NCBI GenBank assembly: GCA_964370605.1
Contig: CAYJJX010000003.1
Span: forward strand, 62,001-126,000
Length of the DNA: 64,000 nt
From: CAYJBH01 sp964370605
Lineage (GTDB): Bacteria; Bacillota; Clostridia; Oscillospirales; Ruminococcaceae
Direction: 5' to 3'
Made by a program: the position numbers and the translations under genes. Positions 24,931-33,120 of this stretch are shown here, one piece after another. How positions within the stretch are numbered: the first letter of the stretch is position 1; each line of letters opens with the position of its first letter. The notes below the pieces were generated by a model. It did not search any database. It saw only the letters and a program-made list of their open reading frames with translations, and had not been told where the DNA came from.

Positions 24931-25665
24931 TCATATCTCAAAGATCAGCGGCTCATATTCGCCGATAATCCTTTTTGCGATCCTACGGAATATTTCCCAT
25001 TCCAGCGACTCTTGATCGGGTGCAGTGCCGGAGGTGGCACAGCTGTAGAGGTAGGGAGAGTTCATAACCACTCCGATAAGCTGCGCGCCGACACCGTCTA
25101 TACATTCGTCGAGATCGGGTATCGGATTTTGTCCTTGCACCGTGAGCAAAACTTTATTGAGAAGCAGTCGGATTTTTTTCACACCATGCCGTTCTAATTC
25201 TCCGACTACAATTGCCCCGTCTCGCACCGCCACAGGGTCGGGTGTTACGACTGCTATCGCCTGATCACTTACACCGGATGCGGCTCTAAAGGGCAAGCCG
25301 AGGCCTGCAGCCGTGTCAAGAATAATATAGTCGTAATCAGAGCGCACGCGGGAGGTGAGTGCATTGATCGAGGCCGGTGTGATATTCCCATCGACGTAGG
25401 GTGCACTGATGATGTTGAGACCAAAATGCTGGTCGCTGACAACAATTGCTTTTTCGATCGGGCAGATTCCCGAGACAATGTCGTTAATGTCGTAGACTGT
25501 TTGGGCGCTGATTCCGGAAATGATATCGACACTGCGAAGGCCGGCGTCCAGTTCGATGAGGAGCACCTTTTTTTCCAGGAAACACAGTGCTGAGCCAATA
25601 CAAACCGAGACGGTGCTTTTGCCGGTACCGCCTTTTCCCGAGGCAAACATTATTATCTCTGCCAT
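24931..25665 (-). CDS. MinD/ParA-family ATPase
   Basis: A 244-residue P-loop ATPase with the deviant Walker A SGKGGTGKST (9-18), switch I-like DAGLRSVD and Walker B YIILDTAAG. The closest family is septum-site MinD, but MinC and MinE genes are absent here. The C-terminal membrane-targeting helix typical of MinD is weak (the end reads IGEYEPLIFEI), so the protein may act in a different positioning system. It is flanked by a lipoprotein gene upstream and mgsA downstream, all on one strand, probably one transcript. Confidence 0.8.
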   Translation of the reverse strand: MAEIIMFASGKGGTGKSTVSVCIGSALCFLEKKVLLIELDAGLRSVDIISGISAQTVYDINDIVSGICPIEKAIVVSDQHFGLNIISAPYVDGNITPASINALTSRVRSDYDYIILDTAAGLGLPFRAASGVSDQAIAVVTPDPVAVRDGAIVVGELERHGVKKIRLLLNKVLLTVQGQNPIPDLDECIDGVGAQLIGVVMNSPYLYSCATSGTAPDQESLEWEIFRRIAKRIIGEYEPLIFEI

Positions 25666-25717
25666 CTTTCGGTCTGTTCCTTTCTCGGTTTGTCCGTGTT
25701 TCGTTATTTTCGTAAAA

Positions 25718-26758
25718 CTAGACTACTTTTTTGGGGCTGTAGTAGCTTGTTGCAAAGCTGTCTATATCGATAGAATAGCCGGCAGCTTCGGCAAAGACCA
25801 TTGCCTCGAACTCCTCAAAAAACATTTCGTAGATGAGAGAGGCGCGATAATCGTTCTCGATCATCTCGGTGTCGTCCTCTTCGATGATGTATACCGAGGT
25901 TGCATAGTAGTTTTCAATTGTTCCGGTATCTCCGGGTGAACCGGCGGAAATTTGCTCGAACTGTTCGGTACTGTATGTTGTATTCTCGGCACTGACGAGA
26001 TCGTCACGATAGTATTCTTCCGGTGTTTCGGCATTGTATTCGGCCAACGAGGCATTTTCAAGCGCCTTGGGCAGATATTCTTCGATGACTTCCTCGACGG
26101 TATCCCCGTCTTCCAATGCATTTACAATGTCCTGCGCAATCTCATGTTGCTCAAGAGTTACGTCTTCGGCGAGAGTTGTATACTCTGCGGTGATTAGCGG
26201 AACATCGATCAAGGTAATAGGGGTGTATGTCGATCCGAAGAATTCAGCAATTTCATCGTTTGTCGGCTGTTTTTCTCCATCGTTATCGTAAAGTTCGGTG
26301 AAAAGCAGATCGAATTTGTATAGAAGAAGCGAGTAATCGGCATACGACTGCTCTCCAATACCGTTTTGGGAAAGGTAATCTGCCGACTGTGGATAGGAAT
26401 AGGCGAAGTTGAAATCAAATTCTGATTGTTGCTCTTCGGTTAAAGTTTTGCCGGCACCATCGAAGTTGCGGTTGGCATAGGCAAGTTTGTAGATGATATT
26501 CATGGTCTCGGTTTCGATCAGCTCTGTAACGGGAGTGCCGCTCTCATCGGTTTCGGCCAAAAAGTTCTCAGAACCGTAATAATCGGGATATATGGCATTA
26601 TATGCCTCCAGCTGTGCAACGAGGTATACACCGTCGGTGACGACATATCCGTCGATGGTGACCACCTCTTGCGGCCCCTTGCAGCCGGTTAATATCAGCG
26701 TTGTCAAGATACAGATGATTACTGTTATCACACCGCCACGGCGTGTAGATTTTTGCAT
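25718..26758 (-). CDS. Lipoprotein, possible PrsA/SurA-like foldase
   Basis: A 346-residue secreted protein. A basic N-terminus and hydrophobic stretch end in the lipobox LTGC (Cys26), so it should be anchored to the outer face of the membrane. The mature part is acidic and helical; the pattern from VVTIDGYVVTDGVYLVAQ onward resembles the N-terminal chaperone region of SurA/PrsA proteins. No intact parvulin domain signature is visible, so an isomerase activity is not supported. It has its own promoter and is the first of three leftward genes with the MinD-like ATPase and mgsA. Confidence 0.65.
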   Translation of the reverse strand: MQKSTRRGGVITVIICILTTLILTGCKGPQEVVTIDGYVVTDGVYLVAQLEAYNAIYPDYYGSENFLAETDESGTPVTELIETETMNIIYKLAYANRNFDGAGKTLTEEQQSEFDFNFAYSYPQSADYLSQNGIGEQSYADYSLLLYKFDLLFTELYDNDGEKQPTNDEIAEFFGSTYTPITLIDVPLITAEYTTLAEDVTLEQHEIAQDIVNALEDGDTVEEVIEEYLPKALENASLAEYNAETPEEYYRDDLVSAENTTYSTEQFEQISAGSPGDTGTIENYYATSVYIIEEDDTEMIENDYRASLIYEMFFEEFEAMVFAEAAGYSIDIDSFATSYYSPKKVV

Positions 26759-26788
26759 ATCGGTTTCTCCTAAATATTATTTCCTTTA

Positions 26789-26818
26789 ATTTTACCACAT
26801 ATCATCCCTTCTTGTCAA
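26789..26818 (-). promoter_or_regulatory. Promoter of the lipoprotein gene
   Basis: Minus strand: TTGACA (26818-26813), 18-nt spacer, TAAAAT (26794-26789), with TG one base ahead of the -10; about 35 nt from the ATG. Confidence 0.6.
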
Positions 26819-26909
26819 AGAAATGATACAATTTTTGCACAAAAACAAAATTCATTATATATTTAATATTATGAGCAGTATGTTTTGCGATTTTGCGCTG
26901 TCTATGAAT

Positions 26910-27806
26910 TTAGAGATTGCGTTTTCCGCTGAGTATCACAACGATTCGCTTGCCTTCATATTCCGGCTTTTGTGCCAGTTCTTTAGCGGCGGTCAAAACT
27001 CCGCCCGAGCCGATAGAAAGAGGCAATCCATCGGTGTATAGTGCCTCGATGGCCGAAGTTCTTGCGGCGGGGGTGGCAACCGAGATTATTTCATCGACGA
27101 TATACGGGTTATAGTTTCCGGGTACAATCGGCATTCCGATGCCGTCCAAACCGTGTCGACCCGGCATACTGCCGGACAACACCTGACTCTCGTATGGCTG
27201 TACGCCGATGACATTGATGCCGTTTGTCCATGCCTTGATATACTCGCCGCTGCCGCTTATGGTGCCGCCGCTGCCGACACCGACGACGATGCAGTCAAAT
27301 TGGTTTTCGGTTGCTTTGAGTATTTGGGGACCGGTAATGCGGCGATGAACTTCAGGATTATCATCGTTGTTCAGGAAATCGACAAAGTATCCGCCGAGGC
27401 GCTGCGCCAAGATTTCCGCCTGTTTGATAATGTCACGCGGTGCTGTGTTCGGATCGGCGAAGTGCAATTTTGTTCCGAGTGTTTCAAGCAGATTTTTGCG
27501 TTCGGTCGGAAGTGTCGAAGGAACTACAAGATGTGCCTGATGTCCGAGACTGAGTGCTGTGATGGTCAGAGCCATTCCAAAACTGCCGCCGAAGTAATCT
27601 ACTACAGGCTGGTTTTTTTTCAGTTTTCCCGATTCCTTTGCAATCTTCAGCATGTTGTAGGCGACATAATCTTTTGAGGTTCCGGTTGGACCAAAAAAGT
27701 TGACTACACCGAATATTTCTGCCGACAGCTTGTGATGTCTCGCATAGCCGCCGAGAGATATGTATTTGAACTTTTCGCAAGATTCATAATAGTTATTGTA
27801 AACCAC
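26910..27806 (-). CDS. Divergent cysteine synthase-like PLP enzyme
   Basis: A 298-residue fold-type II PLP enzyme. Lys45 in GPTGTSKDYVAY is the expected Schiff-base lysine, GVGSGGTISGSG is the phosphate loop, and GSGGVLTAAKEL near the end matches CysK. The substrate loop reads GGSFGMAL where O-acetylserine sulfhydrylases have SGNTGIAL, so it is probably not a housekeeping CysK; related PLP lyases such as cystathionine beta-synthase-like or diaminopropionate-forming enzymes are possible. The GTG start has GGAGG upstream. It is divergent from ridA, whose product destroys the 2-aminoacrylate that such enzymes can leak. Confidence 0.75.
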   Translation of the reverse strand: MVYNNYYESCEKFKYISLGGYARHHKLSAEIFGVVNFFGPTGTSKDYVAYNMLKIAKESGKLKKNQPVVDYFGGSFGMALTITALSLGHQAHLVVPSTLPTERKNLLETLGTKLHFADPNTAPRDIIKQAEILAQRLGGYFVDFLNNDDNPEVHRRITGPQILKATENQFDCIVVGVGSGGTISGSGEYIKAWTNGINVIGVQPYESQVLSGSMPGRHGLDGIGMPIVPGNYNPYIVDEIISVATPAARTSAIEALYTDGLPLSIGSGGVLTAAKELAQKPEYEGKRIVVILSGKRNL

Positions 27807-27849
27807 AGGTTTTCCTCCACTTACAGCCTGTAACTATCTCATTATATCT

Positions 27850-27877
27850 ATTATAGCAAAAAAAATAAAAAGTACAA
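27850..27877 (-). promoter_or_regulatory. Promoter of the cysteine synthase-like gene
   Basis: Minus strand: TTGTAC (27877-27872), 16-nt spacer, TATAAT (27855-27850) with TG one base ahead. Confidence 0.6.
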
Positions 27878-27895
27878 GGATTTTCTTGTGTAATA

Positions 27896-27924
27896 TTGAA
27901 ATTAGTTGCGTTTTTTGCTATTAT
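27896..27924 (+). promoter_or_regulatory. Promoter of ridA
   Basis: TTGAAA (27896-27901), 17-nt spacer, TATTAT (27919-27924) with TG one base ahead. It is divergent from the promoter at 27850. Confidence 0.6.
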
Positions 27925-27959
27925 TATAGATAATCAAGTTCAAATGGAGAATATGATTG

Positions 27960-28337
27960 ATGAAAAGAGTAGTAAAAACAGACGATGCACCGAGCGCGAT
28001 AGGTCCATACTCTCAAGGAATTGCTACCGAGAGCATGGTGTTTACATCGGGTCAGCTGCCTATTGATCCGTCTACCGGTGATTTCGAGTCGGACGAGATT
28101 AAAGGTCAAACAAAAAGATGCCTGCAAAACGTCGAGGCAGTTTTGAAGGCGGAAGGTTTATCGCTGTTAAACGTTGTCAAGGTTACAGTATTTTTGCAAG
28201 ATCTTTCACATTTTTCTGAAATGAACGGGGTGTACGAAACATTTTTCACCGAAAACCATCCCGCTCGCAGTTGTTTTGAGGTTGCCGCATTGCCTAAAGC
28301 GGCGCTGATTGAGATTGAAGCGATAGCGGTACGATAG
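27960..28337 (+). CDS. ridA: RidA family reactive intermediate deaminase
   Basis: A 125-residue Rid/YjgF protein that hydrolyses reactive enamine/imine intermediates such as 2-aminoacrylate. Signatures are AIGPYSQGI, VFTSGQLPIDP, NVEAVLKAEG, and ARSCFEVAALPKAALIEIEAIA, which includes the key Arg. The ATG at 27960 is preferred; a TTG one codon earlier is also possible with the GGAGA site. The mnmG gene follows 20 nt downstream. Its divergent neighbour is a cysteine synthase-like PLP enzyme, a plausible source of its substrate. Confidence 0.93.
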   Translation: MKRVVKTDDAPSAIGPYSQGIATESMVFTSGQLPIDPSTGDFESDEIKGQTKRCLQNVEAVLKAEGLSLLNVVKVTVFLQDLSHFSEMNGVYETFFTENHPARSCFEVAALPKAALIEIEAIAVR

Positions 28338-28357
28338 AGTAACTCAAGGAGAACCAT

Positions 28358-30217
28358 TTGCCGAAGTTTCTTGATAGTTTTGATGTAGTGGTCATAGGAG
28401 CGGGACATGCAGGAATTGAGGCGGCACATGCCGCCGCAAGACTAGGTGCAGTTGTCGGGCTTTTTACCCTTACGCTGGATGGCGTGGGCAACATGCCCTG
28501 CAATCCGGCTATTGGAGGAGCGGCAAAAAGTCAGTTGGTTCGTGAGATAGATGCACTGGGCGGAGAGATGGCACAGGTAGCGGACAAAACCGCTATACAG
28601 GTGCGAATGCTCGGCATGTCAAAGGGTGCGGCGGTGAGGGCACTCAGGGTGCAAACCGATCGTTTGAAATATCACAGCATGATGAAACAGCGGCTGGAGA
28701 AGAATAAAAACATCCGATTGAAACAGGCGGAAATTGTCGATATATTGACCGAAGACGATGCCGTTGTCGGAGTGAAGACACGATTGGGGACTCGCTATGC
28801 GGCAAAAGCGGTCGTGATCGCTACCGGAACTTATCTCGGTGGGAGGATTTTTGTCGGAGATACAAACTATCCTTCCGGACCGGACGGACATCATGCCGCA
28901 ATAAAACTTTCAAAAAATCTTGAACGGCTAGGAATTTCTCTTCGTCGTTTCAAGACCGGAACACCGGCAAGGGTGCATCGTGACAGTATCAATCTGTCGA
29001 TGCTGGAAGAGCAACACGGCGAAGAGCAACCGTTTACTTTTTCTTACAGCACGAAAAAACCGCTAAAGAACCGTGCCGTTTGCCATATTGCCTACACCGA
29101 TGAAACCGGACACGAGATACTTCGTTCCAATCTGCACCGCTCACCGCTTTATAGCGGCGACATAGTCGGTACAGGGCCGAGATATTGCCCCTCAATCGAG
29201 GACAAGGTCGTGCGTTTTGCCGATAAAAAGCGACATCAGATGTTCATAGAGCCGTGCGGACTCGATACCGACGAGATGTATGTTCAGGGCATGTCGTCAT
29301 CGATGCCGGAAGAGGTGCAACATGATTTTTATCACAGTATTCGAGGTTTTGAAAATGTCGAGATCATGCGGGGAGCATATGCTATCGAATATGATTGTTG
29401 CGATAGCCTACAACTCACAAGCGGTCTTCGGTTCAAGCATATAAAAGGGCTTTACGGTGCCGGACAGTTCAACGGGACTTCGGGTTATGAAGAGGCGGCG
29501 GCACAGGGCCTTATAGCGGGGCTAAATGCCGCGAGAAGCTGCAACAGCAAGCCGGATGTGCATCTTTCCAGAACCGACAGCTATATCGGTAGCCTTATCG
29601 ACGATCTGGTCACTCGTGGCACGGATGAGCCGTATCGAATGATGACAGCGCGTAGTGAATACCGACTTTTTCTACGGCAGGATAATGCCGATCATCGTCT
29701 TTGTCCGCTTGCAAAGGAACTTGGACTGCTGAAAAAATCGCAAGTCACGGCATTTGATAGACGTGTGGAGCAGGGCGACGCGCTGATGAAACTACTTAAG
29801 TCGATTCGGATAAAACCGGACGAGGTGAACGAGCTACTGACAGAAAGGGGAAGCGATCCTATTCGTAACTCCACCGCCGCCACCGAACTTTTGCGACGTC
29901 CACAGCTGACGCTGGATGATGTCATGAAAATAGCGAAGCTCGACGAGTTTGAGTTTGCGGTGATGCAGTATGTCGAGACCGAGATAAAATATGAGGGATA
30001 TCTTGCACGGCAACAGGTAAAGATAGAACAGCAAAAGCGAGATGAACGATTGGTGATTCCGCAAGGATTCGACTACAATGCCGTCAGCCATCTTTCTGCA
30101 GAGGCAAGAGAAAAACTTTCTGCAAGAAAGCCGTCCAGCATAGCCTCGGCGGCTCGAATTCCGGGAGTGAATCCGGCGGATATTACGGTGCTGATAATTG
30201 CACTAAAACGAGGTTGA
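28358..30217 (+). CDS. mnmG: tRNA uridine-5-carboxymethylaminomethyl modification enzyme MnmG
   Basis: A 619-residue FAD enzyme that, with MnmE, makes cmnm5U at the wobble position of tRNAs. The N-terminal dinucleotide site VVVIGAGHAGIEAAHAAARLG, NMPCNPAIGG, and the C-terminal GidA-associated domain (PSSIASAARIPGVNPADI) are present, and length is normal. The start is a TTG with AAGGAG at ideal spacing. MnmE, usually nearby, is not in the window. It forms a likely operon with ridA. No clear terminator follows within the 170-nt gap to the next gene. Confidence 0.96.
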   Translation: MPKFLDSFDVVVIGAGHAGIEAAHAAARLGAVVGLFTLTLDGVGNMPCNPAIGGAAKSQLVREIDALGGEMAQVADKTAIQVRMLGMSKGAAVRALRVQTDRLKYHSMMKQRLEKNKNIRLKQAEIVDILTEDDAVVGVKTRLGTRYAAKAVVIATGTYLGGRIFVGDTNYPSGPDGHHAAIKLSKNLERLGISLRRFKTGTPARVHRDSINLSMLEEQHGEEQPFTFSYSTKKPLKNRAVCHIAYTDETGHEILRSNLHRSPLYSGDIVGTGPRYCPSIEDKVVRFADKKRHQMFIEPCGLDTDEMYVQGMSSSMPEEVQHDFYHSIRGFENVEIMRGAYAIEYDCCDSLQLTSGLRFKHIKGLYGAGQFNGTSGYEEAAAQGLIAGLNAARSCNSKPDVHLSRTDSYIGSLIDDLVTRGTDEPYRMMTARSEYRLFLRQDNADHRLCPLAKELGLLKKSQVTAFDRRVEQGDALMKLLKSIRIKPDEVNELLTERGSDPIRNSTAATELLRRPQLTLDDVMKIAKLDEFEFAVMQYVETEIKYEGYLARQQVKIEQQKRDERLVIPQGFDYNAVSHLSAEAREKLSARKPSSIASAARIPGVNPADITVLIIALKRG

Positions 30218-30386
30218 TTTGCTGTACAACATGGAATGGCAAAGGCATGATGACGTAAAGGATATTTGTTTGGAAGTGTAGTTTCAAGCCGTATGTTTTT
30301 ATGTCTTTCGGGCATAATGTGCTAGAATTTCACCATAGGTTTGCAGTGAACCGGATAAAACAACAAAAGAGGAATGAGGATTTATA

Positions 30387-30866
30387 ATGCCGATTACAAA
30401 AAAGTTCGTGACGAGATTGTTCGTCTCGGCGGTGCTGATAGTCATTGCGGCTGTTGGCTCGGTGCTGATAAAAGAGACGATAGACAGCATATCTGCGCCG
30501 GAAAATTCACTGCCGACGATCAGTTGCAGTGTCGGATATACCACTGCATATATTGAGCGCGGCGGTTTTGAATGGAACTTTTTTACGCGTGTCGTGCGTG
30601 AGCCGACAATATCGCCACCCGATCTGCGATTGATAATCACCGATGTCACACCCGATACACCGATTATAATCAATTTTTCGAGGCAGGTTGAGACACTTGA
30701 TGTTTCCATGAGCACAGGTCAGTATAGTACCGAATATGTGAATCAGGATGCCGAAGAACTCTACACCCCCACCGAGCCGGGCATATATAACTATTGCGTG
30801 GAGGCAGGATTCGATAGGGGATCTATAATATATTATTTTTCAGTCAACGTGAAAGCGTCGGTATAA
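30387..30866 (+). CDS. Membrane-anchored extracellular protein, related to the N-domain of the M23 peptidase
   Basis: A 159-residue protein with one N-terminal membrane helix (about 8-28) and a beta-rich outer domain. The outer domain pattern (LPTISCSVGY, EWNFFTRV, DVTPDTPIIINFSRQVETL, EPGIYNYCVEAGFDRGSIIYYFSVNV) follows, segment by segment, the N-terminal domain of the M23 peptidase encoded at 49023-50300, which suggests paralogy. No enzymatic motif is seen. The ATG has GAGGA upstream. It stands between mnmG and the ACT/PFL pair. Function unknown. Confidence 0.6.
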   Translation: MPITKKFVTRLFVSAVLIVIAAVGSVLIKETIDSISAPENSLPTISCSVGYTTAYIERGGFEWNFFTRVVREPTISPPDLRLIITDVTPDTPIIINFSRQVETLDVSMSTGQYSTEYVNQDAEELYTPTEPGIYNYCVEAGFDRGSIIYYFSVNVKASV

Positions 30867-30895
30867 AAAATTAATACAATAGAAAGGGAAAGAAG

Positions 30896-31165
30896 ATGAG
30901 AGCGATAGTAACGGTAATCGGAAAGGATAGGGTCGGTATACTGGCGGAGGTCAGCACAATTTGTTGTGAGCATGGAGCTAACATCATCGATGTGCAACAG
31001 ACCTTGATGGAGGAGACCTTTGTCATGGTTATGATGTGTGATGTCAGTGCGTTAAAATGCAGTTTTAATGAGTTTGTCGAGACAATGAAGACGCAAGAAC
31101 AGCATATTGGCCTGAAGATAAATGTCATGCACGAGGATATCTTCAACTCGATGCACCGAATATAG
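30896..31165 (+). CDS. ACT domain protein (UPF0237)
   Basis: An 89-residue single ACT domain with the family opening AIVTVIGKDRVGILAEVSTICCEHGANIIDVQQT. ACT domains bind amino acids and act as regulatory subunits. It lies 15 nt upstream of the PFL-family gene, and this two-gene arrangement is conserved widely in Bacillota and some archaea, so the two products are expected to work together. The ligand is unknown. The ATG has AAAGGGAAAG upstream. Confidence 0.9.
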   Translation: MRAIVTVIGKDRVGILAEVSTICCEHGANIIDVQQTLMEETFVMVMMCDVSALKCSFNEFVETMKTQEQHIGLKINVMHEDIFNSMHRI

Positions 31166-31180
31166 AGACGAGGAGTATAG

Positions 31181-32536
31181 ATGAAGTTAGGTGAAATACT
31201 GGAAACCACGCGAATGATTGAGGAGGAAAACCTCGATATTCGCACCGTTACCATGGGAATATCTCTGTCTGATTGTGCCGATGGTGACATAAAGAAAAGT
31301 TGCGATAAGGTTTACGACAAGATATGCAGCAGGGCGGAGCACATTGTGTCAACAGCCGATGATATATCGACAAAATATGGTATACCGATCATCAACAAGC
31401 GAATCTCGGTCACGCCGATAGCGATGCTTTCGGCGGCGAGCGGCGGCGATCCGGTTCTTTATGCAAAAACTCTGCAACGAGCCGCGGATACTGTTGGTGT
31501 GAACTTTATCGGAGGATACTCTGCCCTTGTACAAAAAGGTTTTTCGGCAGGGGATCTTGCGTTGATAAACTCAATCCCCGAGGCACTCTCGGTCACTCAA
31601 AACGTCTGTTCCAGCGTCAATATCGGTTGTACCAGAAGCGGTATTAACATGGATGCAGTGGCAATGATGGGCAACATAATACGGCGTAGCGCCGAGTTGA
31701 CTGCCGACAATGACTGTATCGGTCCTGCAAAATTGGTGGTTTTTTGCAATGCGCCGGAAGACAATCCGTTCATGGCAGGGGCGTTTCATGGAGTGGGTGA
31801 ACCGGATTGCGTGATAAATGTCGGCGTGTCCGGTCCGGGAGTTGTGCGCGCGGCACTCTCGAAGATCGAAGACGATGCCGATCTTTCAGACGTTGCGGAA
31901 TTGATAAAGCGCACCTCGTTCAAGATTACTCGAATGGGCCAACTGGTAGGCATGGAGGCGTGCAAAATGCTGAACGTACCTTTTGGTATAGTTGATCTTT
32001 CACTTGCACCGACTCCTGCGATCGGCGACTCGGTTGCTTATATTCTAGAGGAGATGGGTCTTGAAATGTGTGGCTGTCACGGCACAACCGCGGCACTTGC
32101 ATTGCTCAATGATGCGGTGAAAAAGGGCGGCGTGATGGCGTCTTCTCATGTCGGAGGACTTTCCGGTGCGTTTATTCCGGTGTCGGAGGATGCGGGAATG
32201 ATTGCCGCGGCGGCAGATGGCACCTTGACACTTTCCAAGCTCGAAGCGATGACAGCAGTTTGCTCGGTCGGGCTTGATATGGTGGTAGTGCCGGGCGATA
32301 CCTCGGCGGAGATTTTGTCCGCAATAATTGCAGACGAGGCGGCAATCGGAATGGTTAATCATAAGACCACCGCCGTGAGGATTATTCCGGCTATCGGCAA
32401 AACGGTGGGCGAAGAACTGTCGTTCGGAGGATTGCTCGGACGTGGGCCGGTAATGCCGATTATCTCAAAAAGTCCGCTGAAATTCATAAAAAGAGGCGGC
32501 CGTATTCCGGCACCGCTACAAAGTCTCAAAAACTAG
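31181..32536 (+). CDS. PFL family protein (DUF711/UPF0210)
   Basis: A 451-residue protein of the DUF711 family, which has a glycyl-radical-like barrel but no assigned reaction. Signatures include IRTVTMGISLSDC, GIPIINKRISVTPI, NVCSSVNIGCTRSGINMDAV and CHGTTAALALLNDAVKKGG. There is no C-terminal glycyl-radical motif, so radical chemistry is not supported. It is coupled to the upstream ACT gene. A possible weak hairpin (32544-32574) lies after the stop. The next 286 nt have no other recognisable element until the small membrane gene. Confidence 0.88.
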   Translation: MKLGEILETTRMIEEENLDIRTVTMGISLSDCADGDIKKSCDKVYDKICSRAEHIVSTADDISTKYGIPIINKRISVTPIAMLSAASGGDPVLYAKTLQRAADTVGVNFIGGYSALVQKGFSAGDLALINSIPEALSVTQNVCSSVNIGCTRSGINMDAVAMMGNIIRRSAELTADNDCIGPAKLVVFCNAPEDNPFMAGAFHGVGEPDCVINVGVSGPGVVRAALSKIEDDADLSDVAELIKRTSFKITRMGQLVGMEACKMLNVPFGIVDLSLAPTPAIGDSVAYILEEMGLEMCGCHGTTAALALLNDAVKKGGVMASSHVGGLSGAFIPVSEDAGMIAAAADGTLTLSKLEAMTAVCSVGLDMVVVPGDTSAEILSAIIADEAAIGMVNHKTTAVRIIPAIGKTVGEELSFGGLLGRGPVMPIISKSPLKFIKRGGRIPAPLQSLKN

Positions 32537-32822
32537 TGGCATAGGGTGAGATTTGCATTTATAGTCAAATCACCCCAAAAATCATACAGTCCGTGCGTTG
32601 TCGTCATTCGCAATACAAAATATTACTCAATCCGACGCCATCTTTGTAAGCTTTTTAAAGTGGTTTAACTATACATAGCATCGACAATCAAGATTTCAGC
32701 TGAACTCAGCTCGAGTTTCGACACATGATTGCGGTGAAAATGGATGAGATGTCACACCGTTAGAATACTGAACACTTTTTGGTCGAGATAGGAAAAGGCG
32801 AAAAAACAATAGGAGGGATGAC

Positions 32823-33008
32823 ATGGTTATTTTTGCGGCAATATTGTTTTTGCTTAGCTTGATAGCGATACCCTTTCTTGTAAAATGCCGCAAGACGACA
32901 AGGTCAAAGCCGTTGAACACGGTAGCGATTATAGTTTGTGTCATTGTTGCCGTCGCAACTCTTGGTTATATCGGTTTGGCGGCTCTAGTCTTGAATGCAA
33001 TTGCATAG
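32823..33008 (+). CDS. Small two-helix membrane protein
   Basis: A 61-residue protein made of two membrane helices (about 2-19 and 35-58) joined by a basic loop (KCRKTTRSKP). No family is recognised. It is judged real from its AGGAGGGATG ribosome site at ideal spacing and from the strong terminator that follows within 35 nt. Its predicted topology puts the basic loop in the cytoplasm. Function unknown. Confidence 0.65.
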   Translation: MVIFAAILFLLSLIAIPFLVKCRKTTRSKPLNTVAIIVCVIVAVATLGYIGLAALVLNAIA

Positions 33009-33041
33009 CTGGATTTGAGACGACTTGTTTTCTATAGAGAG

Positions 33042-33074
33042 AGCCCCCGTCCTATAGGACGGGGGCTTGATTTT
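33042..33074 (+). terminator. GC-rich intrinsic terminator after the small membrane gene
   Basis: An 11-bp perfect stem (AGCCCCCGTCC and complement) with loop TATA, followed by TGATTTT. Confidence 0.8.
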
Positions 33075-33120
33075 GGCGCAGTTCAGTTAGCCGTGTTTGC
33101 AAAGTAGTTGTTTCGATGCC

